Below, in pieces: positions 8,141-16,138 of a DNA stretch of 40,217 nucleotides (position 1 is its first letter; the number at the start of each line of letters is the position of its first letter). The stretch comes from an uncultured Paraglaciecola sp. Its GTDB lineage: Bacteria > Pseudomonadota > Gammaproteobacteria > Enterobacterales > Alteromonadaceae. The stretch spans positions 1 through 40,217 of the forward strand of contig NZ_CAJWCF010000037.1 of NCBI RefSeq assembly GCF_913020055.1, in the 5' to 3' direction. The translations under genes and the position numbers were made by a program. Under the pieces are notes generated by a model. It searched no databases and had not been told where the DNA came from. It was given only the letters and a program-made list of their open reading frames with translations.

Positions 8141-9145
8141 TCACCCATTACTGTTACCCATAGCAGTCCGCTGAGCTCGACGAGCTGCAGCCTTTTGCTG
8201 ACGCCTTAACTTGATCGCCTTGCGGGCTTCCAACCCTAGATGTTCCTCATCACGCTCGAGGGCTAAACGCACTTGTTTTTCACGCTCTCTAAAACGAGCT
8301 AGTTGTTCTTCGCTATGTTTACCGTGACACTTAGGACAGCTCACCCCCGCTTCAAAAACGGTACTTTGTTTGTCTTCTTCGGTGATAGGCAAACGACAGG
8401 CATAACACTGGTCGTAATGACTTTTCTCTAAATCGTGATTCACCGCCACGCGGTTATCAAACACAAAACAGTCGCCTTCCCAAAGGGTATTATCTTTAGG
8501 TACTTCTTCTAAATACTTAAGAATGCCACCTTCAAGATGATATACCTCATCAAAGCCCTGCTCTTTTAAATAGGCTGTTGATTTTTCACAGCGAATACCA
8601 CCGGTGCAAAACATCGCAACTTTTTTATTTTTGTTTGGATCTAGGTTGTCTTTCACGTACTGGGGAAACTCACGAAAAGACTCAGTGTTAGGGTTCACTG
8701 CGTGTTTAAAGGTACCAATTTCAATTTCGTAATCGTTACGAGTATCAATCAGCAACACCTCAGGATCAGAAATTAATTCATTCCAATCAGCAGGTTTAAC
8801 GTAAGTACCCACTGTCTTGCGAGGGTCGATACCTTCAACTCCCATAGTCACTATTTCTTTTTTAAGTTTAACCTTAGTTCGATGAAAAGGCTGGGTGGCA
8901 TCGAGGGATTCTTTAACCGATATAGGGTTCAACCGGTCATCGGCATTCAGCCATTCAAGCAAGGCATCAATAGTCTGACGAGAGCCAGAAACGGTGCCGT
9001 TAATCCCCTCTTCGGCCAATAACAAAGTCCCTTTGATATCATTCGACTCCATAAACTGAAGTAAGGGCTGACGGAGTTCTTTGAAATTTTCAAGAAAGAC
9101 AAATTTATATAACGCACAGACGACGTATTTTGATGATTCAGACAT
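8141..9145 (-). CDS. trhO: tRNA uridine(34) hydroxylase TrhO
   Basis: This rhodanese-family enzyme (YceA/TrhO) makes 5-hydroxyuridine at tRNA position 34 using oxygen. From the chosen start it is about 334 residues. An N-terminal acylphosphatase-like part ([21 protein letters not shown]) is followed by a rhodanese domain with the catalytic-loop signature [10 protein letters not shown] (Cys about 180) and a C-terminal Cys-pair region ([16 protein letters not shown]). The C-terminal tail is long, basic and Gln/Arg rich. A longer frame begins with TTG at 9184, but the ATG at 9145 has AAGG eight bases upstream and gives a family-like N-terminus (MSESSKYVV). Confidence 0.94.
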   Translation of the reverse strand: MSESSKYVVCALYKFVFLENFKELRQPLLQFMESNDIKGTLLLAEEGINGTVSGSRQTIDALLEWLNADDRLNPISVKESLDATQPFHRTKVKLKKEIVTMGVEGIDPRKTVGTYVKPADWNELISDPEVLLIDTRNDYEIEIGTFKHAVNPNTESFREFPQYVKDNLDPNKNKKVAMFCTGGIRCEKSTAYLKEQGFDEVYHLEGGILKYLEEVPKDNTLWEGDCFVFDNRVAVNHDLEKSHYDQCYACRLPITEEDKQSTVFEAGVSCPKCHGKHSEEQLARFREREKQVRLALERDEEHLGLEARKAIKLRRQQKAAARRAQRTAMGNSNG

Positions 9146-9238
9146 ATCTACTACCTTGCGAGTTGGGGCGTAATCCCAGAGCAAAAAATTGGAGCGCGAT
9201 GGTAGCAGGTTGCAGGGTTTTGCGTCAATGCTAGCGTC

Positions 9239-9262
9239 GTCATAACACGTGTATGTTATGAC
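9239..9262. repeat. Palindrome upstream of trhO
   Basis: A 9-bp inverted repeat (GTCATAACA / TGTTATGAC) with a 6-bp centre lies about 95 bp upstream of the trhO start. A related TGTTATG motif recurs near 9383-9389. It may be an operator or a degenerate recombination site; no regulator is identified. Confidence 0.45.
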
Positions 9263-9399
9263 AAAGGGAGTGCAAAAGAGTAAAAGCGTCGGCTTTGTGT
9301 AGCTATTACAAGTGTATGAGGCGGCTGGATCAACGCGAAAGCCGTCCCATCAAGCGTGTTTTTTTGCGGGCGAACATGACACTTTTGTTATGTGTAGGT

Positions 9400-9741
9400 T
9401 CAAAGCACTTTATTTACAGATTGCTTTATTATAAAACCTAATAGCACTATGCAAACTAGGGTAACGATAGCCATTGGTACATTACTAGCCATTACTAATA
9501 TTACGGCTGAGATTAAGAAAGTAATTGCAATAATAGCTGCCCCAATTACTCTAGTTTTTGGTATAGCTAACAATGCTCCACCAAATAACTGAATAGTACC
9601 AAATACAATTAAAATTGGATTAGTAAAACCATATTGACCAAAAAATTCCACTTCCTGTTGCATAAGCATAACCTTTGTTACACCTGAGGACACAGCTAGA
9701 AAAATTAAAATAGCTAAAATCAAATTAAAAAACATTTTCAT
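9400..9741 (-). CDS. DoxX-like small membrane protein
   Basis: The 113-residue hydrophobic protein has four predicted membrane segments, starting with a signal-like segment MKMFFNLILAILIFLAV. The pattern GVTKVMLMQQEVEFFGQYGFTNPILIVFGTIQLFGGALLAIPKTR is that of DoxX-like (DoxX_2/DoxX_3) proteins. GGGAG six bases before the ATG supports the start. AT-richness is higher than in neighbouring core genes. On the minus strand it lies directly after the attC-like site, so it may be part of a cassette, although no second attC is visible past its stop. The function of this subfamily is not established. Confidence 0.75.
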   Translation of the reverse strand: MKMFFNLILAILIFLAVSSGVTKVMLMQQEVEFFGQYGFTNPILIVFGTIQLFGGALLAIPKTRVIGAAIIAITFLISAVILVMASNVPMAIVTLVCIVLLGFIIKQSVNKVL

Positions 9742-9780
9742 ATTATCTCCCTGCTATTAAGACGGGATAAAGGAGTCGTA

Positions 9781-9813
9781 TTACTTAACGAACGCAATGG
9801 GATACGACCCCAT
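9781..9813 (-). CDS. Candidate 10-codon leader ORF upstream of DoxX-like gene
   Basis: A ten-residue reading frame (MGSYPIAFVK) starts four bases after a perfect AAGGAG. An overlapping ATG at 9817 gives another ten-residue frame. The SD and start lie inside a hairpin (right arm 9781-9769 on the plus strand pairing with 9802-9808 and 9819-9824), so translation could be structure-controlled. It could be a leader peptide or chance. Confidence 0.25.
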   Translation of the reverse strand: MGSYPIAFVK

Positions 9814-9855
9814 TCATCTCCTTTGAAAAATCAATACTCATTATTTACCTGTAAA

Positions 9856-9957
9856 ACCTAACGCCCTGCTAAGGGGCAGTTGCGAGTGTTGTTGGCGAAG
9901 CCAGCGAGCAACTGTCCCGCAGCATTTTTTGCTGCAAACTTTAGCAGCTTGTTATAT
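9856..9957 (-). other. attC-like integron recombination site
   Basis: Read on the minus strand, the order is R'' core ATATAAC, a 3-nt spacer, CTGCTAA, a central region, TTAGCAG, a 3-nt spacer, and R' core GTTAGGT, which matches GTTRRRY exactly. The two 7-bp boxes are perfectly complementary and the spacers are symmetrical. The inner stem (CAGTTGC / GCAACTG plus GGG/CCC) has an unpaired T, as expected of extrahelical bases. One arm carries an extra hairpin (9919-9935). It lies directly downstream of the 82-residue ORF, in the orientation expected of a gene cassette. Confidence 0.75.
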
Positions 9958-10250
9958 TGCAATTTAACCAAACTGTTCCACCGCTTTAGTTGTTAATGAT
10001 ATGACTGGCCCATCTCTTGGTGCGCCATATTCTGTTGTTAGCAATTGTTCGGAAACAAGTTTGGGGATAATTTCATTGTATTTAGCAATCGTAAAACCAG
10101 AAGGAAAAAGCACTTTCGCATGTTGATCCGGCATTACATTACGTATGCCCTGTTTCCGTAGCTTAAGCAAAGACAAAATGAATGTGATTTGGTTTTTATT
10201 TAAGTCGTCCATAAATTCAATTTAATTGTGAACTCGCTTTTGCAATATAA
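9862..10250 (-). mobile_element. Candidate single integron gene cassette
   Basis: Inferred cassette of 389 bp. Its 5' boundary is the G/TT junction at 10251/10250 and its 3' boundary the G/TT junction at 9862/9861. The first bases inside the 5' boundary (TTATATTGCAA) are the exact complement of the sequence flanking the R'' core of its own attC. That is expected because the two sites are one in the circular cassette. No integron integrase or attI is in the window. Confidence 0.65.
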
Positions 10251-10253
10251 CAA
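9949..10253. repeat. 14-bp inverted repeat flanking the 82-residue ORF
   Basis: TTGTTATATTGCAA at 9949-9962 is repeated exactly as its reverse complement at 10240-10253, bracketing the small ORF. Eleven to twelve of the bases are explained by cassette logic (see the candidate gene cassette). Confidence 0.85.
9964..10212 (-). CDS. Cassette-borne hypothetical protein (82 aa)
   Basis: I do not recognise this protein. It is 82 residues, soluble, with no signal peptide, and predicted mostly helical. The pattern of a hydrophobic helix (ITFILSLLKLRK), a helix-turn-like centre (FTIAKYNEIIPKLVSEQLL) and a short C-terminal strand (GPVISLTTKAVEQF) resembles a small winged-helix fold, as inference only. 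The gene is compact, nearly fills the candidate cassette, and ends about 10 bp before the attC-like site. No clear SD precedes the ATG. Confidence 0.6.
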   Translation of the reverse strand: MDDLNKNQITFILSLLKLRKQGIRNVMPDQHAKVLFPSGFTIAKYNEIIPKLVSEQLLTTEYGAPRDGPVISLTTKAVEQFG

Positions 10254-10410
10254 TATTAATAACCGGAAGTTTCACTGAAACTGTATAAACGCACATATAA
10301 ATAGGATGAGTAATTAACAGAACAGCTATCGTAATTAAGCAAACAAATTGGCTTTGGTTGTTTTGAATTTAAACTTTTAAAACTGTGATCTTATGTGTTT
10401 TGTTATGCCA

Positions 10411-10950
10411 TTAAATATAACCTTTTAACTTGGCAAGACCATAGGCATTGACTGTGGTTGCATCTTTAATGACGCCATCTATGATCATTGACTCAAATTG
10501 GCTAAGACTGACTTTTTTGGATATGAGGCCTTCCTCTTCTTCATCTAAATTTGTAGATGATTCTGTCAAATCAGTGGCTAAGTAAATGTGATAACTTTGG
10601 CTAGAATAACCATAGGCGAGGAATTGCTGGCCAATATATTCCATACGTTTTGCCACCAGGCCCGTTTCTTCTTTAAGTTCACCTGCAGCTAACAGTGAAT
10701 GATCTGCACTCGGGTCATTTTCCCAAGCCCCTTGAGGTAGTTCCCAATACCTAGCCTCGACTGCATAACGATATTGCTCCACAAGATAAACATGTTGATT
10801 TTGAATGGCTAAAATCACAACAAAATCAGGTTTATCTACAACACCATATATGCCTTCAGTACCACTTAGTCGTCGAATTTTATCTTCCCGAACACTCATC
10901 CAACGGTTTTTGTAAACAATAGTACTATGCAACGTTTCTATTTCTTTCAA
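10411..10950 (-). CDS. Nudix hydrolase (ADP-ribose pyrophosphatase-like)
   Basis: The 179-residue protein has a Nudix fold. The Nudix helix region reads WELPQGAWENDP then GELKEETGL, with metal-binding glutamates in ELKEE. The upstream strands VYLVEQYRYAVEARYWELPQG are typical of ADP-sugar pyrophosphatases of the NudF type. It probably hydrolyses an ADP-sugar or related nucleoside diphosphate, but the substrate is not determinable. The first Nudix Arg position is Gly, which I believe is normal for this subgroup. The start is TTG with a strong AAGGAG eight bases upstream. A degraded membrane-protein reading frame ends 27 bp upstream. Confidence 0.88.
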   Translation of the reverse strand: MKEIETLHSTIVYKNRWMSVREDKIRRLSGTEGIYGVVDKPDFVVILAIQNQHVYLVEQYRYAVEARYWELPQGAWENDPSADHSLLAAGELKEETGLVAKRMEYIGQQFLAYGYSSQSYHIYLATDLTESSTNLDEEEEGLISKKVSLSQFESMIIDGVIKDATTVNAYGLAKLKGYI

Positions 10951-10977
10951 GTGTTAGTCTCCTTTTTGCGTAACAAA

Positions 10978-11151
10978 CTAATATCCAAAGAAAGTACCCA
11001 ATCGCAACGTAATCAACAAGCTCAACGTCAGAATTAACATGGTCGCAACGTATGAGAATAAGAAAACCGGCATTACCGATACCGCTTTGGTGGCTCTGCC
11101 ACTGCTTTTAGCTTTTAAAGTTTCAACAAAAATATTTAAACCATACTCCGT
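10978..11151 (-). pseudogene. Remnant of a small membrane-protein reading frame
   Basis: A 57-codon open frame with protein-like composition runs to a TAG at 10978. Its N-terminal part is basic (VETLKAKSSGRATK), followed by one strongly hydrophobic segment (VATMLILTLSLLITLRLG) and a FFGY end. No start codon lies near its beginning; a TAA immediately precedes it. The first ATG is at 11073 and gives only 31 residues. It is either the 3' stub of a decayed gene or a 31-residue membrane peptide upstream of the Nudix gene. Confidence 0.35.
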
Positions 11152-11291
11152 TTAATCATTAAGTAATAGCATGTAACTTGTGATTCAGTTTATGACTAAA
11201 TATATGTATGAAAAATGGGCCATTAACATTTGTAGTTGATAAAATTTGCCTAGTCTATAATGCAAATAACGAATTAATTGATTTGAAGTAT

Positions 11292-12389
11292 ATGAAACTG
11301 AAGTGGCTAATCCTAATATTCCTCTTTCACTGGGAAAGTAATGCCTCTCCATTGCAGGTTAGTTTTATCGTCCCAGACAAAGAAGTGAACCTATTTTGGC
11401 AGCAGGTTATTGAAGTTGCTCAAAGTGTTGCAGATGATCTAAATATTCAACTCGAAGTGCATCTCAGTGATACTAATCGCTTCTCGACGCTGTCATCTGT
11501 CAATGCCGTAAGCCAACAAAAAAACAAACCTGATTATATTATTTATCGACCAATGCAGGGTAATGCTGTTGCCGTACTCGATCTATTGGAATCAAGAAAA
11601 ATACCTTTTGTAACGTTAGAGCGGGGTTTTAGGGACACCGAAGCAATTGAAATTGGTAAGCCGCAACAAAAATACAAGCACTGGTTAGGTGCTGTCAGCT
11701 ACGATGATAAAGCAGCAGGTGCCTTATTAACTTCAGCTTTATATAAGCAACACCTGAAGAACAATCCGCTTAAGAAGATGTATGTAACCGGCATTAGTGG
11801 CGCTTTTGATAGAGTATCACTTGCGCGCCAATCCAGCTTAGAAAAACTCTACAAGAATTCAGGCAACATTGTTGTTAATCAAGTATTTCCAATGTCTTGG
11901 GAACTTAAAAATGTTAAAGAAAATTTTCCAGCCATGTACCATCGATATCCCAATACTGACGCATACTGGTGCGTCGCCGACTTGTTTTGCTTAACTGTTA
12001 TCGAACAGCTCAAAATATTAGGTTCGACACCCGACAAAAAAGTTTTAGTGGGTGGCTTTGATTGGTTGCCACCAGCAATTGATAAAATCCAAACAGGTGA
12101 AATGACAGCCTCAGTAGGCGGACACTTTTTAATGGTTAGCAAAGCACTGTTAAATATTGTCGAATACCACCATGCAAATAATGTTTTTCTGACTAACACC
12201 GAATTAGAAAGTTATGAATTGATTGATCAAAATAATGTTGATGTATACCAACCATTTTTGAAGAAAGCAGCTTGGTCGGAGGTTGATTACCGTCAATTTT
12301 CAAGTATTTATAATAAACAAAAGAAACCTATAGAGTTATCCATAGCCAATTTAATGATCGCTCATTCACGACTCAACAAAAACGAATAA
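11292..12389 (+). CDS. Orphan periplasmic sugar-type binding protein
   Basis: From the ATG at 11292 the protein is 365 residues, with a signal peptide (MKLKWLILIFLFHWESNAS). Longer starts to 11208 would bury this peptide. The body has the two-lobe Peripla_BP_4/LacI-type fold: VSFIVPDKEVNLFWQQVIEVAQSVAD at the N-terminus, IIYRPM..AVAVLDLLESRKIPFVTLER, a YDDKAAGALL segment and VLVGGFDWLPPAIDKIQTGEMTASVGG near the C-terminus. ABC permease and ATPase genes are absent nearby. It may feed a two-component or GGDEF sensor rather than a transporter, as inference. It is divergent from the Nudix gene. Confidence 0.85.
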   Translation: MKLKWLILIFLFHWESNASPLQVSFIVPDKEVNLFWQQVIEVAQSVADDLNIQLEVHLSDTNRFSTLSSVNAVSQQKNKPDYIIYRPMQGNAVAVLDLLESRKIPFVTLERGFRDTEAIEIGKPQQKYKHWLGAVSYDDKAAGALLTSALYKQHLKNNPLKKMYVTGISGAFDRVSLARQSSLEKLYKNSGNIVVNQVFPMSWELKNVKENFPAMYHRYPNTDAYWCVADLFCLTVIEQLKILGSTPDKKVLVGGFDWLPPAIDKIQTGEMTASVGGHFLMVSKALLNIVEYHHANNVFLTNTELESYELIDQNNVDVYQPFLKKAAWSEVDYRQFSSIYNKQKKPIELSIANLMIAHSRLNKNE

Positions 12390-12418
12390 ACATCTAAAAC
12401 AACCTGCGCGTTTGGCCT

Positions 12419-12447
12419 ATGAAATCAGATGAAATCAGATGAAATCA
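12419..12447. repeat. Decamer tandem repeat at the lldP stop codon
   Basis: Nearly three copies of ATGAAATCAG lie in tandem between the two convergent genes. The third copy contains the TGA stop (read on the minus strand) of the L-lactate permease gene. Confidence 0.85.
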
Positions 12448-14064
12448 TAAAAAGCTAAGCCACACTGTGGCAACTAGGCCTACCAAAAAGCAATAAATAA
12501 CCATAGGAACTAAGGTCAATCTTATTACTGCGCCCTCTTGACCACTTAAACCAACCACAGAACATGCGGCAACAACGTTAACCACACAAATCATATTACC
12601 CGCATTAGAGCCTAACATTTGTAGAGCTAAAACAATGTGTTCTGCTATGCCCAAATTCTGAGCGGTTGCTTGCTGTAAGTCTGCAAACATCATATTAGAG
12701 AAAGTCGCTGAGCCTGATATAAAGGCGCCTAAAGCCCCGACAAAAGAAGCGGCCATTGGCCACGCCTGACCAAATAATTCAGCCATAGTTGCTGCTAGCT
12801 CTTTTGGCATACTTCCCAACACTGCACCTTCGACATTTGAATTAATAAATATTCTCACTAAAGGGACTGCTGTCGCTAAAGTTAACGCAGTGGGAATTAA
12901 TGTTTTTATTGAAATAGAAAGCGAGGAGAGGGCTTGTTTGGCCGTCATACTGTGTAAAAAGAAGGTAATAAAACAGACGATAACAAAAATAAAACCAGGC
13001 AAATATAAGGGGCTAATAGAGTTAGAAATATCTGTACCTAAAATATAACTGAACTCAATTTTAACCTTCGCGAGTAATGCCTTGAACGGCAGGACATTAA
13101 CTCTAGTTAATACCAATAATACCGCTACCAAAACATAAGGTGCCCAAGCCATATAAATCGATAATCTGGGATTAGTTTCATCAACAATACTAGAAGGTTT
13201 AACGTCTACTCTTTGTGTTTCATCTTGAGGAAATAACCAGACTTTTTTGGGTACTAAAAAATTCAGTTTAACTGCACTAATAACCAAAGTAAGACCAACC
13301 AGACCACCAATAATCGAAGGGAATTCAGGGCCAAGAGTAGTGGCCACAAGCCATGCAGGGAATAAAAATGCGAAACCAGAAAACAATGCAAAAGGCCACA
13401 GTGCTAAACCCTCTTTATAGCTTTTATTCTTACCCCAGAAGCGCGTTAAAATACTCACCAACATCAGCGGGATCAACACACCAACAAACATATCAATACT
13501 GATGGCAGTAGCAGAAATTTGCTGTAATTGTCCAGCTGAAACACTGTCTAAACCTTTGCTAATACCTACTAGAACAGGGGTGCCAACCGCTCCAAATGAT
13601 ACCGAAGACGAATCAGCAATAAGGGCTAATGCTACAGCAGCTAACGGATTAAAACCCAGTGCAAGCAGCAAAGGAGCACAAATGGCGGCGGGGGTACCAA
13701 AACCAGAAGCACCTTCTAAAAAGCTACCAAATAACCAAGCGATAATAATTAGTTGAATACGTCGGTCCGGCGTGATGCCGATAAAACCTGCACGTATAAC
13801 GGATATTGCTCCACCCTGAGTCAGAGTATTGAGCAGAAATAGCGCGCCAAATACAATAATTAAAATGGATGCAGCGATAATCCAACCTTCAATTACAGAT
13901 GCTGAAATTTGTATAACCGGCACCTGCCAAATATAAGCCGTCATTAACGCAGTAATGACTAAACTAATACCTATCGCCTTCATGGCAGGCCAGCGCAGAA
14001 TAACTAAAAATAGTAAAATAGAGGCTACAGGCATTAAGGCAGTTAAGGTGTGTAGAAAGGTCAT
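12445..14064 (-). CDS. lldP: L-lactate permease (LldP/LctP family)
   Basis: The 539-residue inner-membrane protein has at least twelve hydrophobic segments and LctP-family signatures: [50 protein letters not shown] in the first half, then [23 protein letters not shown] and [25 protein letters not shown]. It imports lactate (or glycolate) with protons. The length is usual for the family. No lactate dehydrogenase gene or LldR regulator is adjacent, so it stands alone here. The ATG start aligns with the family N-terminus. Confidence 0.93.
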   Translation of the reverse strand: MTFLHTLTALMPVASILLFLVILRWPAMKAIGISLVITALMTAYIWQVPVIQISASVIEGWIIAASILIIVFGALFLLNTLTQGGAISVIRAGFIGITPDRRIQLIIIAWLFGSFLEGASGFGTPAAICAPLLLALGFNPLAAVALALIADSSSVSFGAVGTPVLVGISKGLDSVSAGQLQQISATAISIDMFVGVLIPLMLVSILTRFWGKNKSYKEGLALWPFALFSGFAFLFPAWLVATTLGPEFPSIIGGLVGLTLVISAVKLNFLVPKKVWLFPQDETQRVDVKPSSIVDETNPRLSIYMAWAPYVLVAVLLVLTRVNVLPFKALLAKVKIEFSYILGTDISNSISPLYLPGFIFVIVCFITFFLHSMTAKQALSSLSISIKTLIPTALTLATAVPLVRIFINSNVEGAVLGSMPKELAATMAELFGQAWPMAASFVGALGAFISGSATFSNMMFADLQQATAQNLGIAEHIVLALQMLGSNAGNMICVVNVVAACSVVGLSGQEGAVIRLTLVPMVIYCFLVGLVATVWLSFL

Positions 14065-14421
14065 TTTATTTCTAATATCAAAGCGAACTCATTTCAGTAG
14101 AATCATATGTATATGACTCGCCTCCCCTTACTGTTGCTTACGCTGCCAAAACTTGCAAGCGACTTTAACTAAGTATTGGCTGTAGTGAGCAACTTATCTC
14201 ACAAACAAGGCACTTTAAATTGGTTATAAAAATCGACTATCAATGCCAATTTTTGCCTAATAACCAATTAGTGATTTCGGTTAATATCTTTGCCAGTTTA
14301 AGGAAAAAGGTCTATAAAAGAAGGACGGATAAAAATATTGCCCAAATTAAATTGCATGATTTGTAGCGTTAAGCACATATTAAATTTCGTCTGAAAGATG
14401 CTAAGTGATATAGGAGTATAT
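14065..14421. other. Intergenic region between lldP and STAS-like gene
   Basis: This AT-rich gap of about 350 bp lies between divergently transcribed genes and presumably holds both promoters. Short inverted motifs (for example around 14220-14280, CCAATT / AATTGG) are visible. I see no ORF or clear regulator site. Confidence 0.4.
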
Positions 14422-14784
14422 ATGCAGAGTCACGGTAATATCTCCATCGAATGGAAACAACAATTATTAATAATAAATGCCTATGGCCCTTTTAATGAAG
14501 AAGGAGTATTAGAAATAATTGATAACCTCAAACAAGCAATACTAACCAAGAACATTAAAAGTTGGATAAGGCTAGAGTTATGGGATCTGAACACTTTAGG
14601 CTCTCCTGTGGTAATGAACCATGTCAAAGAACATTTTCTTTGGTGTGAAGAGCAGGGTTGCCGTGCAACTGCGGTGGTTGTCAATAACAGTCTTCAACGC
14701 AATCTCATAGAGAAAGACTTTTTAACTAACATTGGAATATTCAACAGTGAGAATGAAGCTAACGCCTGGTTAGCTGAAAACTAA
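14422..14784 (+). CDS. Small soluble protein, STAS/SpoIIAA-like
   Basis: The 120-residue protein has no signal peptide. The longest frame starts at 14398, but the ATG at 14422 has AGGAG five bases upstream and is clearly the better start. The layout resembles SpoIIAA/STAS folds: a first beta hairpin (ISIEWKQQLLIINAYGPFNEEG), a helix with DNLKQAI, a strand with SWIRLELWDL, then helix-strand repeats (HVKEHFLWCEEQG, ATAVVVNN). This is a fold-level impression, not a family match. Stand-alone plus-strand gene between lldP and the nuclease gene; function unknown. Confidence 0.6.
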   Translation: MQSHGNISIEWKQQLLIINAYGPFNEEGVLEIIDNLKQAILTKNIKSWIRLELWDLNTLGSPVVMNHVKEHFLWCEEQGCRATAVVVNNSLQRNLIEKDFLTNIGIFNSENEANAWLAEN

Positions 14785-15096
14785 GCTTATTGTTTCCCCT
14801 TCTAAACCAGAAACAAAATAATCAAACTCAATAACGCTAGATAAGGGAATAGCTTGAGTTTAGCTTTATGCTTTTAATGCGTTACAGCAAAATATTTGAT
14901 AACAACTTTGATGCCAGCCAATATGACCAAGACGTTTAGGCTCATTGTCATGGCCGTCTGTTCAATTGGGTTATTTTGCATTTAATCCAATAATTACCTT
15001 TTATTATTCTGCCCTCATGGCAAACTATATCGGCGTATTGTCTTATCTAAGTTGTAAATAAAAGCTGTAACATTTTTTAGAGTTCTACCCTTTTCG
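14785..15096. other. Intergenic region before the HNH nuclease gene
   Basis: About 312 bp of AT-rich sequence. The end of this gap (15058-15096) is an open frame that extends the nuclease signal peptide but lacks a normal start codon. No RNA gene or terminator with a clear T-tract is seen. Confidence 0.4.
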
Positions 15097-15852
15097 TTGT
15101 TCCTTGTGCTTGCTATTTGTGTCGAAAGCATGGCATCAACGCCCTCTAGTGACGTCAAAGTTAAACTGTCATCTTCTGGTATTTGCCACGACCAAACTAG
15201 TGCTTCGTTCAACAGGACAAAAAAATATCAAGCCTTTGATACCCTTGCAGATTGCGTCGAACAAGGTGGGCGTTTACCAAAGGCAAAAACCAAACTATTA
15301 GACAAAGCTACTGACGAAGCCATCGAGCAAGGTCGAGCCTTTGTTGCCCTTTATAATAGAGGTGATTGGCCTCATTGGTTAGACAATGACAAAGACTGCC
15401 AGAATACGAGGCATGAAATACTTATTCAGACATCAACAAAGGCCGTTTCTTTTAAGTCTGAGAAACAATGTAATGTGCTTTCTGGGGAATGGTATGACCC
15501 CTATTCCAGTGAAACATTCACCCTATCCACAGACTTAGATCTTGATCACATTGTGCCTTTAAAGTTTGCCCACGGACACGGCGGCAGTATTTGGAATAGG
15601 CAACAAAAAGCAATTTTTGCCAATGACTTAGACAACTTAATACTTGCTCAAGCGTCTTTAAATCGCCAAAAAGGCGCTAAAGGTCTTAACGATTGGTTAC
15701 CCCCTAACCATCAATATCGTTGTGAATATATAGCCCACTTCAATAGGGTAATGGACAAGTATGACTTAGCCTATATCCCCTCAGAACAACGTATCGTTAA
15801 CCGTTTAGTTAAGGCGTGCAGCAATAGCAGAGTTAAAACACTTACTGAATGA
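15097..15852 (+). CDS. Secreted HNH nuclease
   Basis: The 251-residue protein has a catalytic core LDLDHIVPLKFAHGHGG (D150, H151), the HNH His-Asn-type site FANDLDNLILAQASLNRQKGAKG (N180, N189) and a C-terminal YRCEYIAHF segment. This is the layout of extracellular HNH endonucleases related to DUF1524/GmrSD-C domains. Upstream YNRGDWPHWLDNDKDCQNTRHEILI is also family-like. A hydrophobic N-terminus and several cysteines suggest export. The start is doubtful. TTG at 15097 gives a signal peptide without positive charges. The frame is open back to an ATA at 15058, which would give the ideal peptide KAVTFFRVLPFSLFLVLAI. The role is probably DNA scavenging or defence outside the cell. Confidence 0.8.
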   Translation: MFLVLAICVESMASTPSSDVKVKLSSSGICHDQTSASFNRTKKYQAFDTLADCVEQGGRLPKAKTKLLDKATDEAIEQGRAFVALYNRGDWPHWLDNDKDCQNTRHEILIQTSTKAVSFKSEKQCNVLSGEWYDPYSSETFTLSTDLDLDHIVPLKFAHGHGGSIWNRQQKAIFANDLDNLILAQASLNRQKGAKGLNDWLPPNHQYRCEYIAHFNRVMDKYDLAYIPSEQRIVNRLVKACSNSRVKTLTE

Positions 15853-15940
15853 CACAAAGTATTTGGGGTAATTTAACACCGCAGCATTTGACCTATTCTA
15901 TAATCTAGATGCAAACCAACATCATAGGTAATACAGCTCA

Positions 15941-16138
15941 ATGAAGAAATTTATTTACAAAATTATTGATACTAGAGACGTCGAAACTGCTGGATTGTTT
16001 AAAAGTAGAAAACGTGAAGACGTTGAAGCTTATCTCTGCTCGCTTGGCGCCCAAGGTTGGGAACTCGTTAACGTAGATTTTCGTGAACTTGAAGGTGGTT
16101 TGGAGTTTGCCGGCGTAATGAAACGCGAAATTAACTAA
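15941..16138 (+). CDS. DUF4177-like small protein
   Basis: The 65-residue protein has the DUF4177 pattern: a first strand FIYKIIDTRD, a helix ending LCSLGAQGWELV, and closing strands with GVMKREIN. Cytoplasmic, function unknown. The ATG has no strong SD. Its stop codon overlaps the stop of the convergent pseudouridine synthase by four bases (CTAA). Confidence 0.65.
   Translation: MKKFIYKIIDTRDVETAGLFKSRKREDVEAYLCSLGAQGWELVNVDFRELEGGLEFAGVMKREIN

Noticed and set aside
9185-9399. A second attC site after the DoxX-like gene
   Set aside because: TGTTATG/CATAACA motifs and a CGGCTTT/AAAGCCG pair are present, but cores, spacers and boxes do not line up as in the clear site at 9856-9957.
10213-10410. 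An attC after the Nudix gene
   Set aside because: No complementary boxes were found around the GTT at the cassette boundary; the Nudix gene is probably chromosomal.
10411-10950. Loss of the Nudix-box Arg as inactivation
   Set aside because: The GEL(K/R)EETG form with Gly at that place appears normal for this Nudix subgroup as I recall it.
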